Positions 35,153-43,383 of a stretch of DNA of 64,000 nt are shown in pieces. Origin of the DNA: Nocardioides sp. Soil797 (GTDB taxonomy: Bacteria; Actinomycetota; Actinomycetes; Propionibacteriales; Nocardioidaceae); assembly GCA_001429555.1 (NCBI GenBank), contig LMSR01000018.1:361968-425967 (forward strand), in the 5' to 3' direction. The stretch's first letter is position 1. Every line of letters begins with the position of its first letter. Below the pieces are notes generated by a model that was not told the origin of the DNA, searched no databases, and was given only the letters and a program-made list of their open reading frames with translations. Both the position numbers and the translations under genes were made by a program.

Positions 35153-35800
35153 TCAACGGCGGGTTGCTCGCACGACGACATCGTGGATGGTGGTCGAGTG
35201 TCCGCCGGAGCCGAGCATTGTCCGCTGCGACTCCTCAGCGGTGACGACCTCCCACGTGGCTGGATCCAGACGATCGGTGATGCTGGTGGCCGTGGCTGAC
35301 GCCTCGGCGGGCGGCCGGGACGACCCGTGCCCGTGCCCGTGCTCGGGGGCAGGGTCGTCGGCGTCGTGGTGGAGGTGGCCGACGATGAGCAGCGTGCCCC
35401 GAGGTGCGACCCACGAAGCGATCCGGTCGTAGAAGTCCAGCTGCGGCATGTCGGGGTGTGCGTAGTGGGTGGTGACCAGGTCGTACCGGACGTCCGGCTC
35501 CCAGGTGGAGAGATCCGCCCGGACCCAGGCCACCTGTTCGTGCAGCCCGGCCGCGGCAGCGCGGTGGCCCGCACAGGTGAGTGCCGCCTCGGCGACGTCC
35601 GCACCCGTGACGCTCCATCCGTGTGCGGCAAGCCAGAGGGCCTCGGCGCCGGAGCCACAGCCTGCGTCGATCGCCGTTCCGGGTTCCAGGCCGCTGATCT
35701 CCTTCACCAGGTGCGGGTTGGGTTCGCTGGTGCTCATGGACGTGGCACGGTCGCCCGTCCAGATCTGGTCCCAGTAGTCCTTGTCGAATGAGTGAGTCAT
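35153..35800 (-). CDS. class I SAM-dependent methyltransferase
   Basis: The 215-residue protein has the SAM-binding glycine motif AIDAGCGSGAEALWLA (motif I), a motif II acidic end ADVAEAAL, and an ADLSTWEP segment. The substrate is not evident; a His-rich loop (HLHHDADDPAPEHGHGHG) in the middle is unusual and could bind metal. Its ATG overlaps the stop of the upstream oxidoreductase (TGATG), so they form a coupled operon. Similar methyltransferase-reductase pairs are common in actinobacteria. Confidence 0.85.
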   Translation of the reverse strand: MTHSFDKDYWDQIWTGDRATSMSTSEPNPHLVKEISGLEPGTAIDAGCGSGAEALWLAAHGWSVTGADVAEAALTCAGHRAAAAGLHEQVAWVRADLSTWEPDVRYDLVTTHYAHPDMPQLDFYDRIASWVAPRGTLLIVGHLHHDADDPAPEHGHGHGSSRPPAEASATATSITDRLDPATWEVVTAEESQRTMLGSGGHSTTIHDVVVRATRR

Positions 35801-36765
35801 CAGGCGTTCCTTCCGTCGTGGGTGTTGCCCAGCTCTGCCACTGCCCGGTCCAGGTTCTTGTTGATGAGGTCGGTGTTGATGTGCTGGGCGGCGAGGGCAC
35901 CTGCTGCTGCGGCGCCACTGACCTGCGCGCCGAGGTCCGTGGCGTTGCCCGCGACCCAGACACCAGGCACGGACGTCTGCCCGAAGGCGTCGGTCTCGAT
36001 GTGGGACCCGGCTGGGTGCGGTGTGGGCTCGAGCCCGATCCCCGCGAACGGTTCGACACGGGCGACCATCGGGGCGGCCACGACGACGGCATCGACGGCG
36101 ACGACCCGTCCGTCCTCCAGTCGTACGCCGGTGAGCTGGTCGCCCTCGGCCTCGAGTCCGGAAATCGCGCCGTCGACCAGTGGGATGTCGAGGGCCCGCA
36201 GCTTGACGATCTCCTCGTCGCTCAGCTGGTGGTCTCCGCGGAACACCACCACCTGGGAGCTCCACTGACGGAAGAGGAAGGCCTTGTGGACAGCCATCGG
36301 GCCGGTCACCAGCACGCCGATGCGCTGATCGCGGACCTCCCAGCCGTGGCAGTAGGGGCAGTGCAGCACCCCGTGTCCCCACTGCTCCCGCACCCCGGGG
36401 ATGTCCGGCAGCTGGTCCACTAGTCCGGTTGCGATGAGCAGACGGCGACCGTGGACCGAGCGCCCGTCGCGGAGCTCGACCGCGAATCCGTACGACGCAC
36501 AGCTGACGTCGACGACCTGGCCGTCGACGAATTGACCGCCATGGGCGAGAACCTCCGTGCGGCCGCGAGCAAGGAGCTCTGCGGGAGTGATCCCCTCGAG
36601 TCCGAGCAGCCCGTGCACCGCGTCGGCCGGTGCGTTGCGCGGCTCGCCGGCATCCACGAGGGTCACCGCCCGGCGGGCTCGGGTCAGGGTCAGTGCAGCG
36701 CTGAGGCCGGCGGCGCCGGCGCCCACGATCACCACGTCGCGGATCGGACTGTCGTGTGTTGCCAA
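35800..36765 (-). CDS. thioredoxin-reductase-like FAD oxidoreductase
   Basis: The 321-residue flavoprotein has FAD-binding GAGAAGLSAALTLTRARR, an active-site dithiol CPYCHG near residue 140 and a second Rossmann segment GVLVTGPM. It resembles TrxB-like NAD(P)/FAD oxidoreductases, some of which reduce cyclic disulfides or mycothiol-related substrates. The TTG at 36765 is chosen because GGAGG lies 7 nt before it; in-frame starts further up lack such a site. It is divergent from the XRE-cupin regulator. Confidence 0.82.
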   Translation of the reverse strand: MATHDSPIRDVVIVGAGAAGLSAALTLTRARRAVTLVDAGEPRNAPADAVHGLLGLEGITPAELLARGRTEVLAHGGQFVDGQVVDVSCASYGFAVELRDGRSVHGRRLLIATGLVDQLPDIPGVREQWGHGVLHCPYCHGWEVRDQRIGVLVTGPMAVHKAFLFRQWSSQVVVFRGDHQLSDEEIVKLRALDIPLVDGAISGLEAEGDQLTGVRLEDGRVVAVDAVVVAAPMVARVEPFAGIGLEPTPHPAGSHIETDAFGQTSVPGVWVAGNATDLGAQVSGAAAAGALAAQHINTDLINKNLDRAVAELGNTHDGRNA

Positions 36766-36815
36766 GTTTCTGCCTCCAGACACGTGGGGTCGCCCCTTCC
36801 GGCGAACCATCAATA

Positions 36816-36830
36816 TGAGAATGACTCTCA
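36816..36830. promoter_or_regulatory. Fur-family-like palindrome between divergent genes
   Basis: TGAGAATGACTCTCA is a 15-bp palindrome (TGAGA and TCTCA around ATGAC) close to actinobacterial Zur/FurA-type boxes of the form TGAAAATGATTTTCA. It lies about 50 nt from each of the two divergent starts, so it may control both. It could instead be the operator of the XRE-cupin regulator. Confidence 0.45.
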
Positions 36831-36876
36831 ATCATCAGATTCGCAATCCTTGTTGCCAAATGGAAAACTAGACCTC

Positions 36877-37455
36877 ATGGGAGACACCGACAACACGCTC
36901 GACGCAGTGGGTCCACGGCTCAAGGAACTCCGTCAACGTCGCGGCATCACGCTCCATGAGCTCGCCGCCGAGACGGCCATCTCGGTCAGCACGCTCTCGC
37001 GGCTCGAGGCGGGTCTCCGCCGACCGACGCTCGAGCAGCTGCTACCCCTGGCTCGCGTGCACGGAGTGACCCTGGACGAGCTCGTCGACGCTCCGCCGAC
37101 CGGCGACCCGCGCGTCAACCTTCGCCCGATCCCGACCCGGGACGGCCGGACCATATTGCCCCTCACACGCCGGGCGGGCGGCATCCAGGCCTACAAGTTC
37201 ATCCTTCCGGCGGGACGCGATGACGCCCGACCAGACCTGCGGACCCACGAGGGCTTCGACTGGGCGTTCGTCCTCAACGGCAGGCTCCGTCTCGTCCTCG
37301 GCGAGCACGACCTCATCCTCGAACCCGGCGAGGCCGCCGAGTTCGACACCCGCACCCCGCACTGGTTCGGAGCCACCAGCTCTGGCCCCGTCGAGTTCCT
37401 CAGCCTCGTCGGAAAGCAGGGGGAGCGGGCCCATGTCCGAGCCGCCCCCAAGTGA
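36877..37455 (+). CDS. XRE-family regulator with cupin domain
   Basis: The 192-residue protein has an N-terminal helix-turn-helix (LKELRQRRGITLHELAAETA, residues about 15-70) and a C-terminal cupin (residues about 110-185, with the EGFDWAFVLNGRLRLVLGE strand pattern). Such regulators sense small ligands through the cupin. It is divergent from the oxidoreductase-methyltransferase operon and is its most likely local controller. The ATG at 36877 follows an AT-rich leader. Confidence 0.88.
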   Translation: MGDTDNTLDAVGPRLKELRQRRGITLHELAAETAISVSTLSRLEAGLRRPTLEQLLPLARVHGVTLDELVDAPPTGDPRVNLRPIPTRDGRTILPLTRRAGGIQAYKFILPAGRDDARPDLRTHEGFDWAFVLNGRLRLVLGEHDLILEPGEAAEFDTRTPHWFGATSSGPVEFLSLVGKQGERAHVRAAPK

Positions 37456-37631
37456 CACGCGCATGAGTGACGGCGCCGGACGTGGTGGGTCCGAGGTGAC
37501 GTCACCGCGGCCCGCCGTGGGCGCCACCCTGCTCGCGCACGCGAAACAGGTGACAGATTCCGTTCCATGACGGGCGTGTGTTCTCGATCGGTGGGTACCT
37601 GTCGGTGGTCCGACTACGAAGGAGGTACCCC

Positions 37632-37823
37632 ATGGGAACCGACGACAGGCTCGAGAACAAGGCTCAAGAGGTCGCAGGGCGCGGCAAGGAAGCGGCAGGC
37701 GCTGCCATGGACGACGAGTCCTTGAAGGACGAGGGCAAGGCGGACCAGGGCAAGGCCAAGCTCAAGAACAAGGTCGAGGACGCCAAGGACAAGGTGTCCA
37801 AGAAGGTCGATGACATCCTCTGA
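37632..37823 (+). CDS. CsbD-like stress protein
   Basis: The 63-residue highly charged helical protein (MGTDDRLENKAQEVAGRGKE) matches the CsbD family, which is induced by general stress in many bacteria and lacks a defined activity. GAAGGAGGTACC precedes the ATG with ideal spacing, indicating strong translation. A hairpin follows at 37841-37880. Confidence 0.88.
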   Translation: MGTDDRLENKAQEVAGRGKEAAGAAMDDESLKDEGKADQGKAKLKNKVEDAKDKVSKKVDDIL

Positions 37824-37840
37824 CCCCGTCGCGAGCATGG

Positions 37841-37880
37841 AATGAGCGGGTACGCACCCAGTGGCGCGGACCCGCTCATT
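37841..37880 (+). terminator. inverted repeat after csbD
   Basis: AATGAGCGGGT (37841-37851) and ACCCGCTCATT (37870-37880) are perfect 11-nt arms around an 18-nt spacer. Flanking GAGC/GCTC extends the pairing across a bulge. It should close the csbD transcript and possibly also that of the leftward gene ending at 37924. Confidence 0.5.
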
Positions 37881-37923
37881 GCTCTGTGAGGGAGGGGTGT
37901 GCGTCCGAGGGGGGTGGGCCTGC

Positions 37924-38115
37924 TCAGCGATCCTCTGGCGTGTCTGCGTCTGCGATCGCCTCTTGGTGGAGGCGATCGGCGAGATTGGGCTGCTCCTCCG
38001 GATCGAGTTCGACGCGCTCGGCGGCATCGGCCATGTCCATGTGCTCCTCGGCAGGCACCCCCTCGACCTCGACGGGACGGTGGTGCTTCGGCTGCGGTTC
38101 GTCGGCGGTGGTCAT
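37924..38115 (-). CDS. small acidic protein of unknown function
   Basis: The 63-residue product (MTTADEPQPKHHRPVEVEGV) is acidic and Pro/Glu-rich, with EQPNLADRLHQEAIADAD toward the end. No domain is recognised. The codon pattern and length resemble small actinobacterial stress-associated proteins; it converges with csbD. The ATG at 38115 is preferred over an upstream reading to 38217. Confidence 0.5.
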   Translation of the reverse strand: MTTADEPQPKHHRPVEVEGVPAEEHMDMADAAERVELDPEEQPNLADRLHQEAIADADTPEDR

Positions 38116-38198
38116 GACACACCTGTACCCAGCCTCCGTCTCTGCATGACGACCGAGGAGCGGCCGGCGGCCCGGGCACCGGGGTGGGCGAACCCCGG

Positions 38199-38723
38199 AT
38201 GAGTGGGTACCGCCCACCCATGGACATGCACCTGACCCTGACCGTCGACGGCGAGGAGCACTCCTTGGACGTCGACACTCGGACGACCCTCCTCGATACC
38301 CTGCGGGAGCACCTCGGTGTCACCTCACCGAAGAAGGGCTGCGACCACGGGCAGTGCGGGTCCTGCACGGTGTTGCTCGATGGGCGCCGTCACCTGACCT
38401 GTCTCTCCTTGGCCGTGGCTCACGAGGGCGCCTCGGTGGAGACCGCCTCGGGTCTCGCCACGGATGGGTTGCACCCGGTGCAGCAGGCGTTTCTCGAGCA
38501 CGACGGGTATCAGTGCGGCTACTGCACGCCCGGTCAGGTCTGCTCCGCCGTGGGCATGCTGCGTGAAGCAACGGAGGGCCACCCCAGTCACGTGACTGCG
38601 GACCTCATCGGCGAGGTGGATCTCGACGACGACGAGATCAGGGAGCGAATGAGTGGCAACCTGTGCCGCTGCGGCGCGTACGTCGGAATCCTGGATGCCC
38701 TGAGGGAGTGTGCGTCCCAATGA
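38199..38723 (+). CDS. aldehyde oxidoreductase 2Fe-2S subunit (PaoA/YagT-like)
   Basis: The 174-residue subunit has a plant-ferredoxin 2Fe-2S domain (GCDHGQCGSCTVLLDG) and a C-terminal four-helix 2Fe-2S domain (QCGYCTPGQV, GNLCRCGAY), as in xanthine-oxidase-family enzymes. It passes electrons from the molybdenum centre to FAD. It is the first gene of a three-gene operon with 4-nt overlaps. An ATG at 38220 is an alternative start. Confidence 0.9.
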   Translation: MSGYRPPMDMHLTLTVDGEEHSLDVDTRTTLLDTLREHLGVTSPKKGCDHGQCGSCTVLLDGRRHLTCLSLAVAHEGASVETASGLATDGLHPVQQAFLEHDGYQCGYCTPGQVCSAVGMLREATEGHPSHVTADLIGEVDLDDDEIRERMSGNLCRCGAYVGILDALRECASQ

Positions 38724-39721
38724 AGGACCTCACCTATCTCACGGCGGACACCGCCGACTCGGCCGTCGAACTGTTCGCGGCGACACCCGGCGCCCAGTTC
38801 CTGGGCGGTGGAACCAACCTGATTGACCACCTCAAGCTGGGCGTCGCCACGCCTGATGCGCTGGTGGACATCAGCAGGATCCCGCTCGACCGGGTCGAGG
38901 AGTACCAGGACGCCATCGGCTCCGGACTGCGGATCGGCAGCAACGTGCGCAACAGCGACCTTGCTGCCCATCCCGTGGTTCGTGCCTCGTTCCCAGCGGT
39001 GTCCAGAGCGCTGCTGGCCGGCGCGTCCGGGCAGATCCGCAACCAGGCGACCACGGGTGGCAACCTGCTGCAGCGCACCCGCTGCGTCTACTTCCAGGAC
39101 GTCACGACGCCGTGCAACAAGCGCGAGCCCGGCACCGGCTGCTCTGCCCTGGAGGGCTACGGGCGGCACAATGCCGTCCTCGGTGCCAGTGATGCCTGCG
39201 TCGCAACCCACCCCTCTGATCTCGCCGTCGCACTGGCCGCACTGGATGCCAGCGTCGTCGTGCTCGGTCCGGAGGGGGAGCGGCGCATTGCACTTGACGA
39301 CCTGCACCGGCTCCCTGACGACGACCCGTCGATCGACACCATCCTGGAGCCGGGCGAGCTGATCACCTCGGTCGAGTTGCCGAGGACCGCCGTTGCCGCG
39401 CAGTCGACGTACCGCAAGGTCCGCGACCGCGCGTCCTTCGCGTTCGCGCTGGTGTCCGTTGCGGCGGCGCTGCAGGTGGAGGGCGGCCGGGTCAGCGACG
39501 TCAGAATCGCATGGGGCGGTGTGGCCCACAAACCGTGGCGGGCCAGACGCGCCGAGGACTGGTTGCGTGGCCGCGCCATCACGGAGCAGACGATCCGAGC
39601 AGCGGTCGCCGAGGAACTCACGGCAGCACGGACGAATGCCCAGAGCGTCTACAAGGTGCCGATGCTGACCAACACGACCACGCTGGCCCTGCTCCGGCTG
39701 GCGGAGGAGGTGGCGCAGTGA
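38720..39721 (+). CDS. aldehyde oxidoreductase FAD subunit (PaoB/YagS-like)
   Basis: The 333-residue FAD-binding subunit carries FLGGGTNLIDHLKLGV and GASGQIRNQATTGGNLLQRTRC. The cysteine set in RCVYFQD, PCNKREPGTGC and ACVATHPSD matches the extra 4Fe-4S cluster found in E. coli PaoB and absent from ordinary xanthine dehydrogenase FAD subunits. This points to a PaoABC-type aldehyde dehydrogenase rather than a xanthine dehydrogenase. The ATG overlaps the previous stop by 4 nt. Confidence 0.9.
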   Translation: MKDLTYLTADTADSAVELFAATPGAQFLGGGTNLIDHLKLGVATPDALVDISRIPLDRVEEYQDAIGSGLRIGSNVRNSDLAAHPVVRASFPAVSRALLAGASGQIRNQATTGGNLLQRTRCVYFQDVTTPCNKREPGTGCSALEGYGRHNAVLGASDACVATHPSDLAVALAALDASVVVLGPEGERRIALDDLHRLPDDDPSIDTILEPGELITSVELPRTAVAAQSTYRKVRDRASFAFALVSVAAALQVEGGRVSDVRIAWGGVAHKPWRARRAEDWLRGRAITEQTIRAAVAEELTAARTNAQSVYKVPMLTNTTTLALLRLAEEVAQ

Positions 39722-41847
39722 CCGAGCAGGTTGCCCGCCCAGTGAAGATCCGGACGATTGGCCGACGCACCGACCGGGCCGACGGCGTGGAGAAGGTGAC
39801 CGGGCGCGCCACCTACGCCGTCGAGCACGGAGTCGACGACGGTGTGGTCGACCCCCTCCACCTGTGGCTGGTGCAGTCCACGGTGGCCAAGGGCCGGGTG
39901 AGTGCCGTCCGTGCGGAAGCGGCACTCTCGCATCCGGGTGTGGTCGCCGTCATCGACCACACGAATGCACCCCGCCTCCATGACACCGACAACCGAGAGC
40001 TCGCGATCCTCCAGGACGACCGAGTCGGCTTCAGGGGACAGATCGTCGCGCTGGTGCTGGCGGAGACGCTGGAAGCGGCGAGGCAGGGTGCGGCCCTGGT
40101 CGAGGTGGACCAGGAGGTCGACCCGCACGAAGTCGAGCTGACCGAGCACAACGCGACCTACCGGCCGGAGACGGTGAATCCGGACATGGACACCGACACC
40201 GACGAGGGCGATGTCGACGCCGCCTTCGCGCAGGCAGACGTCGTGGTCGACCACACCTATCGGACGCCGTACGAGCACAACAATCCGTTGGAGGCACACG
40301 CGACGACGGCTTGGTGGGAGTCCGACGGCGGCGACGAGCGGCTGACGATGTTCGACTCCACCCAGGGGGTGCACGGCGTCGCGCAGTCACTCGCCCCGAT
40401 GCTGGGACTGGCACCTGGGCAGATCCGGGTGCGGGCGCCGTACGTCGGTGGGGGCTTCGGCAGCAAGGGTGAGGCACACGCCCACGTCATGGCTGCCGTG
40501 CTGGCTGCGCGCACCACCGAGGGGCGGCCGGTGAAACTCGCCGTCACACGCCAGCAGATGTTCGCCCTGACGGGCTATCGCACGGCCACGATCTCCCACA
40601 TTCGGCTCGGTGCGAGTGCTGACGGGCGGTTGGATGCGATCGAGCACATCGTCCAGGAACAGACCTCCACGATCCGTGAGTTCGCCGAGCAGACCGCCTC
40701 CCCGACTCGCATGATGTACGCCGCCCCGAACCGTCGGACTCGCCACCGCCTGGCCCGCCTCGATGTGGCGGTTCCTTCATGGATGCGAGCACCTGGTGAG
40801 ATGCCCGGGATGTTTGCCCAGGAGGTGGCCATGGACGAGTTGGCCGTGTCCTGTGGTGTGGATCCGATCCTGCTGAGGGAGCTCAACGAGCCGGACACGG
40901 ACCCGGAGACCGGCCTGCCCTTCAACAACCGGCGCCTGGTCGACTGCCTGCGCCACGGCGCAGAACGGTTCGGCTGGGCGGCGCGGAATCGGGAACCACG
41001 CGCCACTCGGGACGGTGAGTGGTGGGTCGGCACCGGGGTCGCCTCAGCGACCTATCCGGCCAACCGCATGCCCGGCAACGCAGCCCGGGTCCGGTCTCTC
41101 GGAGACGGCCGGTACGCCGTGGCGATCGCGAGTGTCGACATCGGCACAGGCGCCCGCACGGTGCTGTCCCAGATCGCAGCCGATGCCCTCGACGTCGAGC
41201 CGTCCGCGATCGACCTCGAGGTCGCCGACACCCGCCTTCCGGCAGCCACCGTCGCCGGAGGGTCCTCAGGAACCAGCTCCTGGGGCACCGCGATCGTGGC
41301 GGCGGCCCAGCGGTTCAGGAAGGACCACGGGGACTCCGCGGAGCCCGGGCTGGAGACGACGGCGACCCCGGCCGACGACCCCGCGGAGGAGCGGCTCTCC
41401 TTCCACTCCTTCGGAGCCGTCTTCGCCGAGGCGCGCGTCAATCACTGGACCGGTGAGATCCGGGTACCGCGTCTGTTCGGGGTCTATTCGGTGGGGCGGG
41501 TGATCAACCCGATGACGGCGAGGTCGCAGTTCCTCGGCGGGCTGGTCATGGGACTGTCCGCGGGCCTCTTCGAGGACTCCTACCGAGATCCCCGTCTCGG
41601 CCACGTCGTCACCCAGGACCTGGCGACCTATCACGTTGCGGCGCATGCCGACGTGCTCGACGTCGATGCCGAGTGGCTCGAGGAGTCGGATGACACCTTC
41701 ACTCCCATGGGGTCGCGCGGGATCGGCGAGATCGGCATCGTGGGGACCGCGGCGGCGGTGGCCAATGCGACCTTCCACGCCACGGGGACCAGAGTGAGGT
41801 CACTGCCCATCACGGTCGACGACTTCTCGGGGGCAGACGGCATCTGA
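39718..41847 (+). CDS. aldehyde oxidoreductase molybdenum subunit (PaoC/YagR-like)
   Basis: The 709-residue catalytic subunit binds the molybdopterin cofactor. The family marks GGGFGSKGEAHAH, RAPGEMPGMFAQE and the catalytic glutamate E671 in SRGIGEIGIVG are visible. With the upstream subunits it should oxidise aldehydes, probably aromatic or reactive ones. The GTG start overlaps the previous stop (GTGA). No XdhC/PaoD maturation gene follows in the window; MoaE is encoded at 21.9 kb. Confidence 0.9.
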   Translation: MTEQVARPVKIRTIGRRTDRADGVEKVTGRATYAVEHGVDDGVVDPLHLWLVQSTVAKGRVSAVRAEAALSHPGVVAVIDHTNAPRLHDTDNRELAILQDDRVGFRGQIVALVLAETLEAARQGAALVEVDQEVDPHEVELTEHNATYRPETVNPDMDTDTDEGDVDAAFAQADVVVDHTYRTPYEHNNPLEAHATTAWWESDGGDERLTMFDSTQGVHGVAQSLAPMLGLAPGQIRVRAPYVGGGFGSKGEAHAHVMAAVLAARTTEGRPVKLAVTRQQMFALTGYRTATISHIRLGASADGRLDAIEHIVQEQTSTIREFAEQTASPTRMMYAAPNRRTRHRLARLDVAVPSWMRAPGEMPGMFAQEVAMDELAVSCGVDPILLRELNEPDTDPETGLPFNNRRLVDCLRHGAERFGWAARNREPRATRDGEWWVGTGVASATYPANRMPGNAARVRSLGDGRYAVAIASVDIGTGARTVLSQIAADALDVEPSAIDLEVADTRLPAATVAGGSSGTSSWGTAIVAAAQRFRKDHGDSAEPGLETTATPADDPAEERLSFHSFGAVFAEARVNHWTGEIRVPRLFGVYSVGRVINPMTARSQFLGGLVMGLSAGLFEDSYRDPRLGHVVTQDLATYHVAAHADVLDVDAEWLEESDDTFTPMGSRGIGEIGIVGTAAAVANATFHATGTRVRSLPITVDDFSGADGI

Positions 41848-41856
41848 AGGCCTGAG

Positions 41857-41906
41857 GGCCTCCACCCGGTGCGCCGTGCGGGGTTGGGCACACCCAGGTG
41901 GAGGCC
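41857..41906. terminator. hairpin between convergent paoC-like and fprA genes
   Basis: GGCCTCCACC (41857-41866) and GGTGGAGGCC (41897-41906) are perfect 10-nt arms with a 30-nt GC-rich spacer. Its location between two converging genes suggests a bidirectional terminator, though no T-tract is present. Confidence 0.5.
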
Positions 41907-41967
41907 AGGATCCACCGGTCTCCGGGGCGGTGAAGCTCGCGACGCCGTCGATCGGGTGGATCGAGGC

Positions 41968-43308
41968 TCAGGCGAGACCGGCGGCGCGCAGCATCTCCTC
42001 GCGCGCGACGACCTTGACCCGGATCCGGCCGTCGGCCTCGCCCAGCGCGATCTCGTGGTTGTCGAGGCTCTCCCAGTTGGCGAACTCGACGACGTCCACA
42101 CCACGCTCGGTGAAGTAGGCGTTGACCGCGGCAGGGTCGCGCTCGGCGGCCGTCGAGGTGGTGTCCTCCAGGAGGTGCGCGACGGTCTGCGCCGCGTCGC
42201 TCTTGGTGTGACCGATCAGGCCGACCGGACCGCGCTTGATCCACCCGGTCACGAAGGTGCCTGCCATCGGCTTGCCGTCGAGGTCGAGCACCCGGCCCTC
42301 GTCGTTGGGAATGACCGCGGCCCGGTTGTCGAACGGCAGGTCGGGGATCGGCGTGCTCCGGTAGCCGACCGCACGATAGACCGCCTGGACGTCCCAGTCG
42401 GTCACCTCGCCCGTGCCTTCGACCCCGCCGTCGCCGACGAGGCGGGTGCGCTCGGTGCGGAACGTGCTGACGCCGTCGACCGGGTCTCCGAGGATCTCGA
42501 CCGGCTGCTCGAGGAAGTGCAGGTGGATGCGGTGCGGCTTGCCGGTGGGCTCGCGGCCGACCCAGTTCGACAGGGTGTTCATCACCATCTTGGCCTGCTT
42601 GTTCTTGGTGATGTGCTCCATGCTGGCGTCGTCGACCTCGAAGCCCTCGGGGTGCACCACGACGTCGACGTTGGGGGAGTGCGCCAGCTCGCGCAGCTCG
42701 AGCGGCGAGAACTTTGCGTACGCCGGCCCACGGCGAGCAAAGACGTGCACGTCGGTGGCCTGCTTGGCCGCCAGCCCGGCGTACACGTTGGCAGGGATGT
42801 CGGTGGTGAGCATCTCGTCGCCGGTCTTGGCGAGCACACGGGCCACGTCCAGGGCCACGTTGCCGGCCCCAACGACGGCGACGCTGCGGGCCTCCAAGGG
42901 CCACTCGCGCGCGACGTCGGGGTGCCCGTCGTACCAGCACACGAAGTCGGCCGCACCGAACGAGCCGGGAAGGTCCTCACCCGGGATGCCGAGGTCACGG
43001 TCGGCCATCGCGCCGGTGGCGATCACCACGGCGTCGTAGAACTCGCGCAGGTCGTCGAGCTTCACGTCGACGCCGTAGGTCACGTTGCCGAGGAAGCGGA
43101 CCTCGGGCTTGGCCAGCACCCGTTGCAGCGCCTTGACGATCTCCTTGATGCGCGGGTGGTCCGGGGCCACGCCGTAGCGAACCAGCCCGAACGGCGCGGG
43201 CAGGCGCTCGAGGATGTCGACAGAGACGTCGGTCTCGGACTTGGTCAGCAGGTCAGCGGCGTAGATGCCGGCGGGGCCGCCGCCCACGATGGCTACACGA
43301 AGAGTCAT
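41968..43308 (-). CDS. fprA: NADPH-ferredoxin reductase (FprA-like)
   Basis: The 446-residue flavoprotein is adrenodoxin-reductase-like. It has the FAD-binding IVGGGPAGIYAADLL, the PFGLVRYGVAPDHP motif, an NADPH-binding VVGAGNVALDVARVL and a C-terminal GWIKRGPVGLIGHTK. It reduces ferredoxins, supplying electrons to P450s and iron metabolism. The ATG at 43308 gives full family length. It is divergent from a LysR-type gene that may regulate it. Confidence 0.93.
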   Translation of the reverse strand: MTLRVAIVGGGPAGIYAADLLTKSETDVSVDILERLPAPFGLVRYGVAPDHPRIKEIVKALQRVLAKPEVRFLGNVTYGVDVKLDDLREFYDAVVIATGAMADRDLGIPGEDLPGSFGAADFVCWYDGHPDVAREWPLEARSVAVVGAGNVALDVARVLAKTGDEMLTTDIPANVYAGLAAKQATDVHVFARRGPAYAKFSPLELRELAHSPNVDVVVHPEGFEVDDASMEHITKNKQAKMVMNTLSNWVGREPTGKPHRIHLHFLEQPVEILGDPVDGVSTFRTERTRLVGDGGVEGTGEVTDWDVQAVYRAVGYRSTPIPDLPFDNRAAVIPNDEGRVLDLDGKPMAGTFVTGWIKRGPVGLIGHTKSDAAQTVAHLLEDTTSTAAERDPAAVNAYFTERGVDVVEFANWESLDNHEIALGEADGRIRVKVVAREEMLRAAGLA

Positions 43309-43353
43309 GTGACCAGTGTGCGGAGAATGCGGGGCCTGCGGAACGAGAACAGA

Positions 43354-43369
43354 CTTGTGTGGTCACAAG
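43354..43369. promoter_or_regulatory. inverted repeat in the fprA-LysR intergenic region
   Basis: CTTGTG (43354-43359) and CACAAG (43364-43369) flank TGGT, and a further CTTGTG lies at 43375-43380. A TAGGCT box (43371-43376) ends 7 nt before the ATG at 43384. The palindrome abuts this -10 box and overlaps the shared divergent promoter region, which suits LysR autoregulation. Confidence 0.5.
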
Positions 43370-43383
43370 GTAGGCTTGTGACC

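Noticed and set aside
36451..36876. extension of the XRE-cupin gene upstream to 36451
   Set aside because: The extra residues are antisense to the flavoprotein gene and would remove the divergent promoter gap. The HTH is at the expected distance from the ATG at 36877.
41869..43383. extension of the LysR gene upstream to 41869
   Set aside because: The 505 additional codons run antisense through fprA and lack a domain. The helix-turn-helix begins just after the ATG at 43384.
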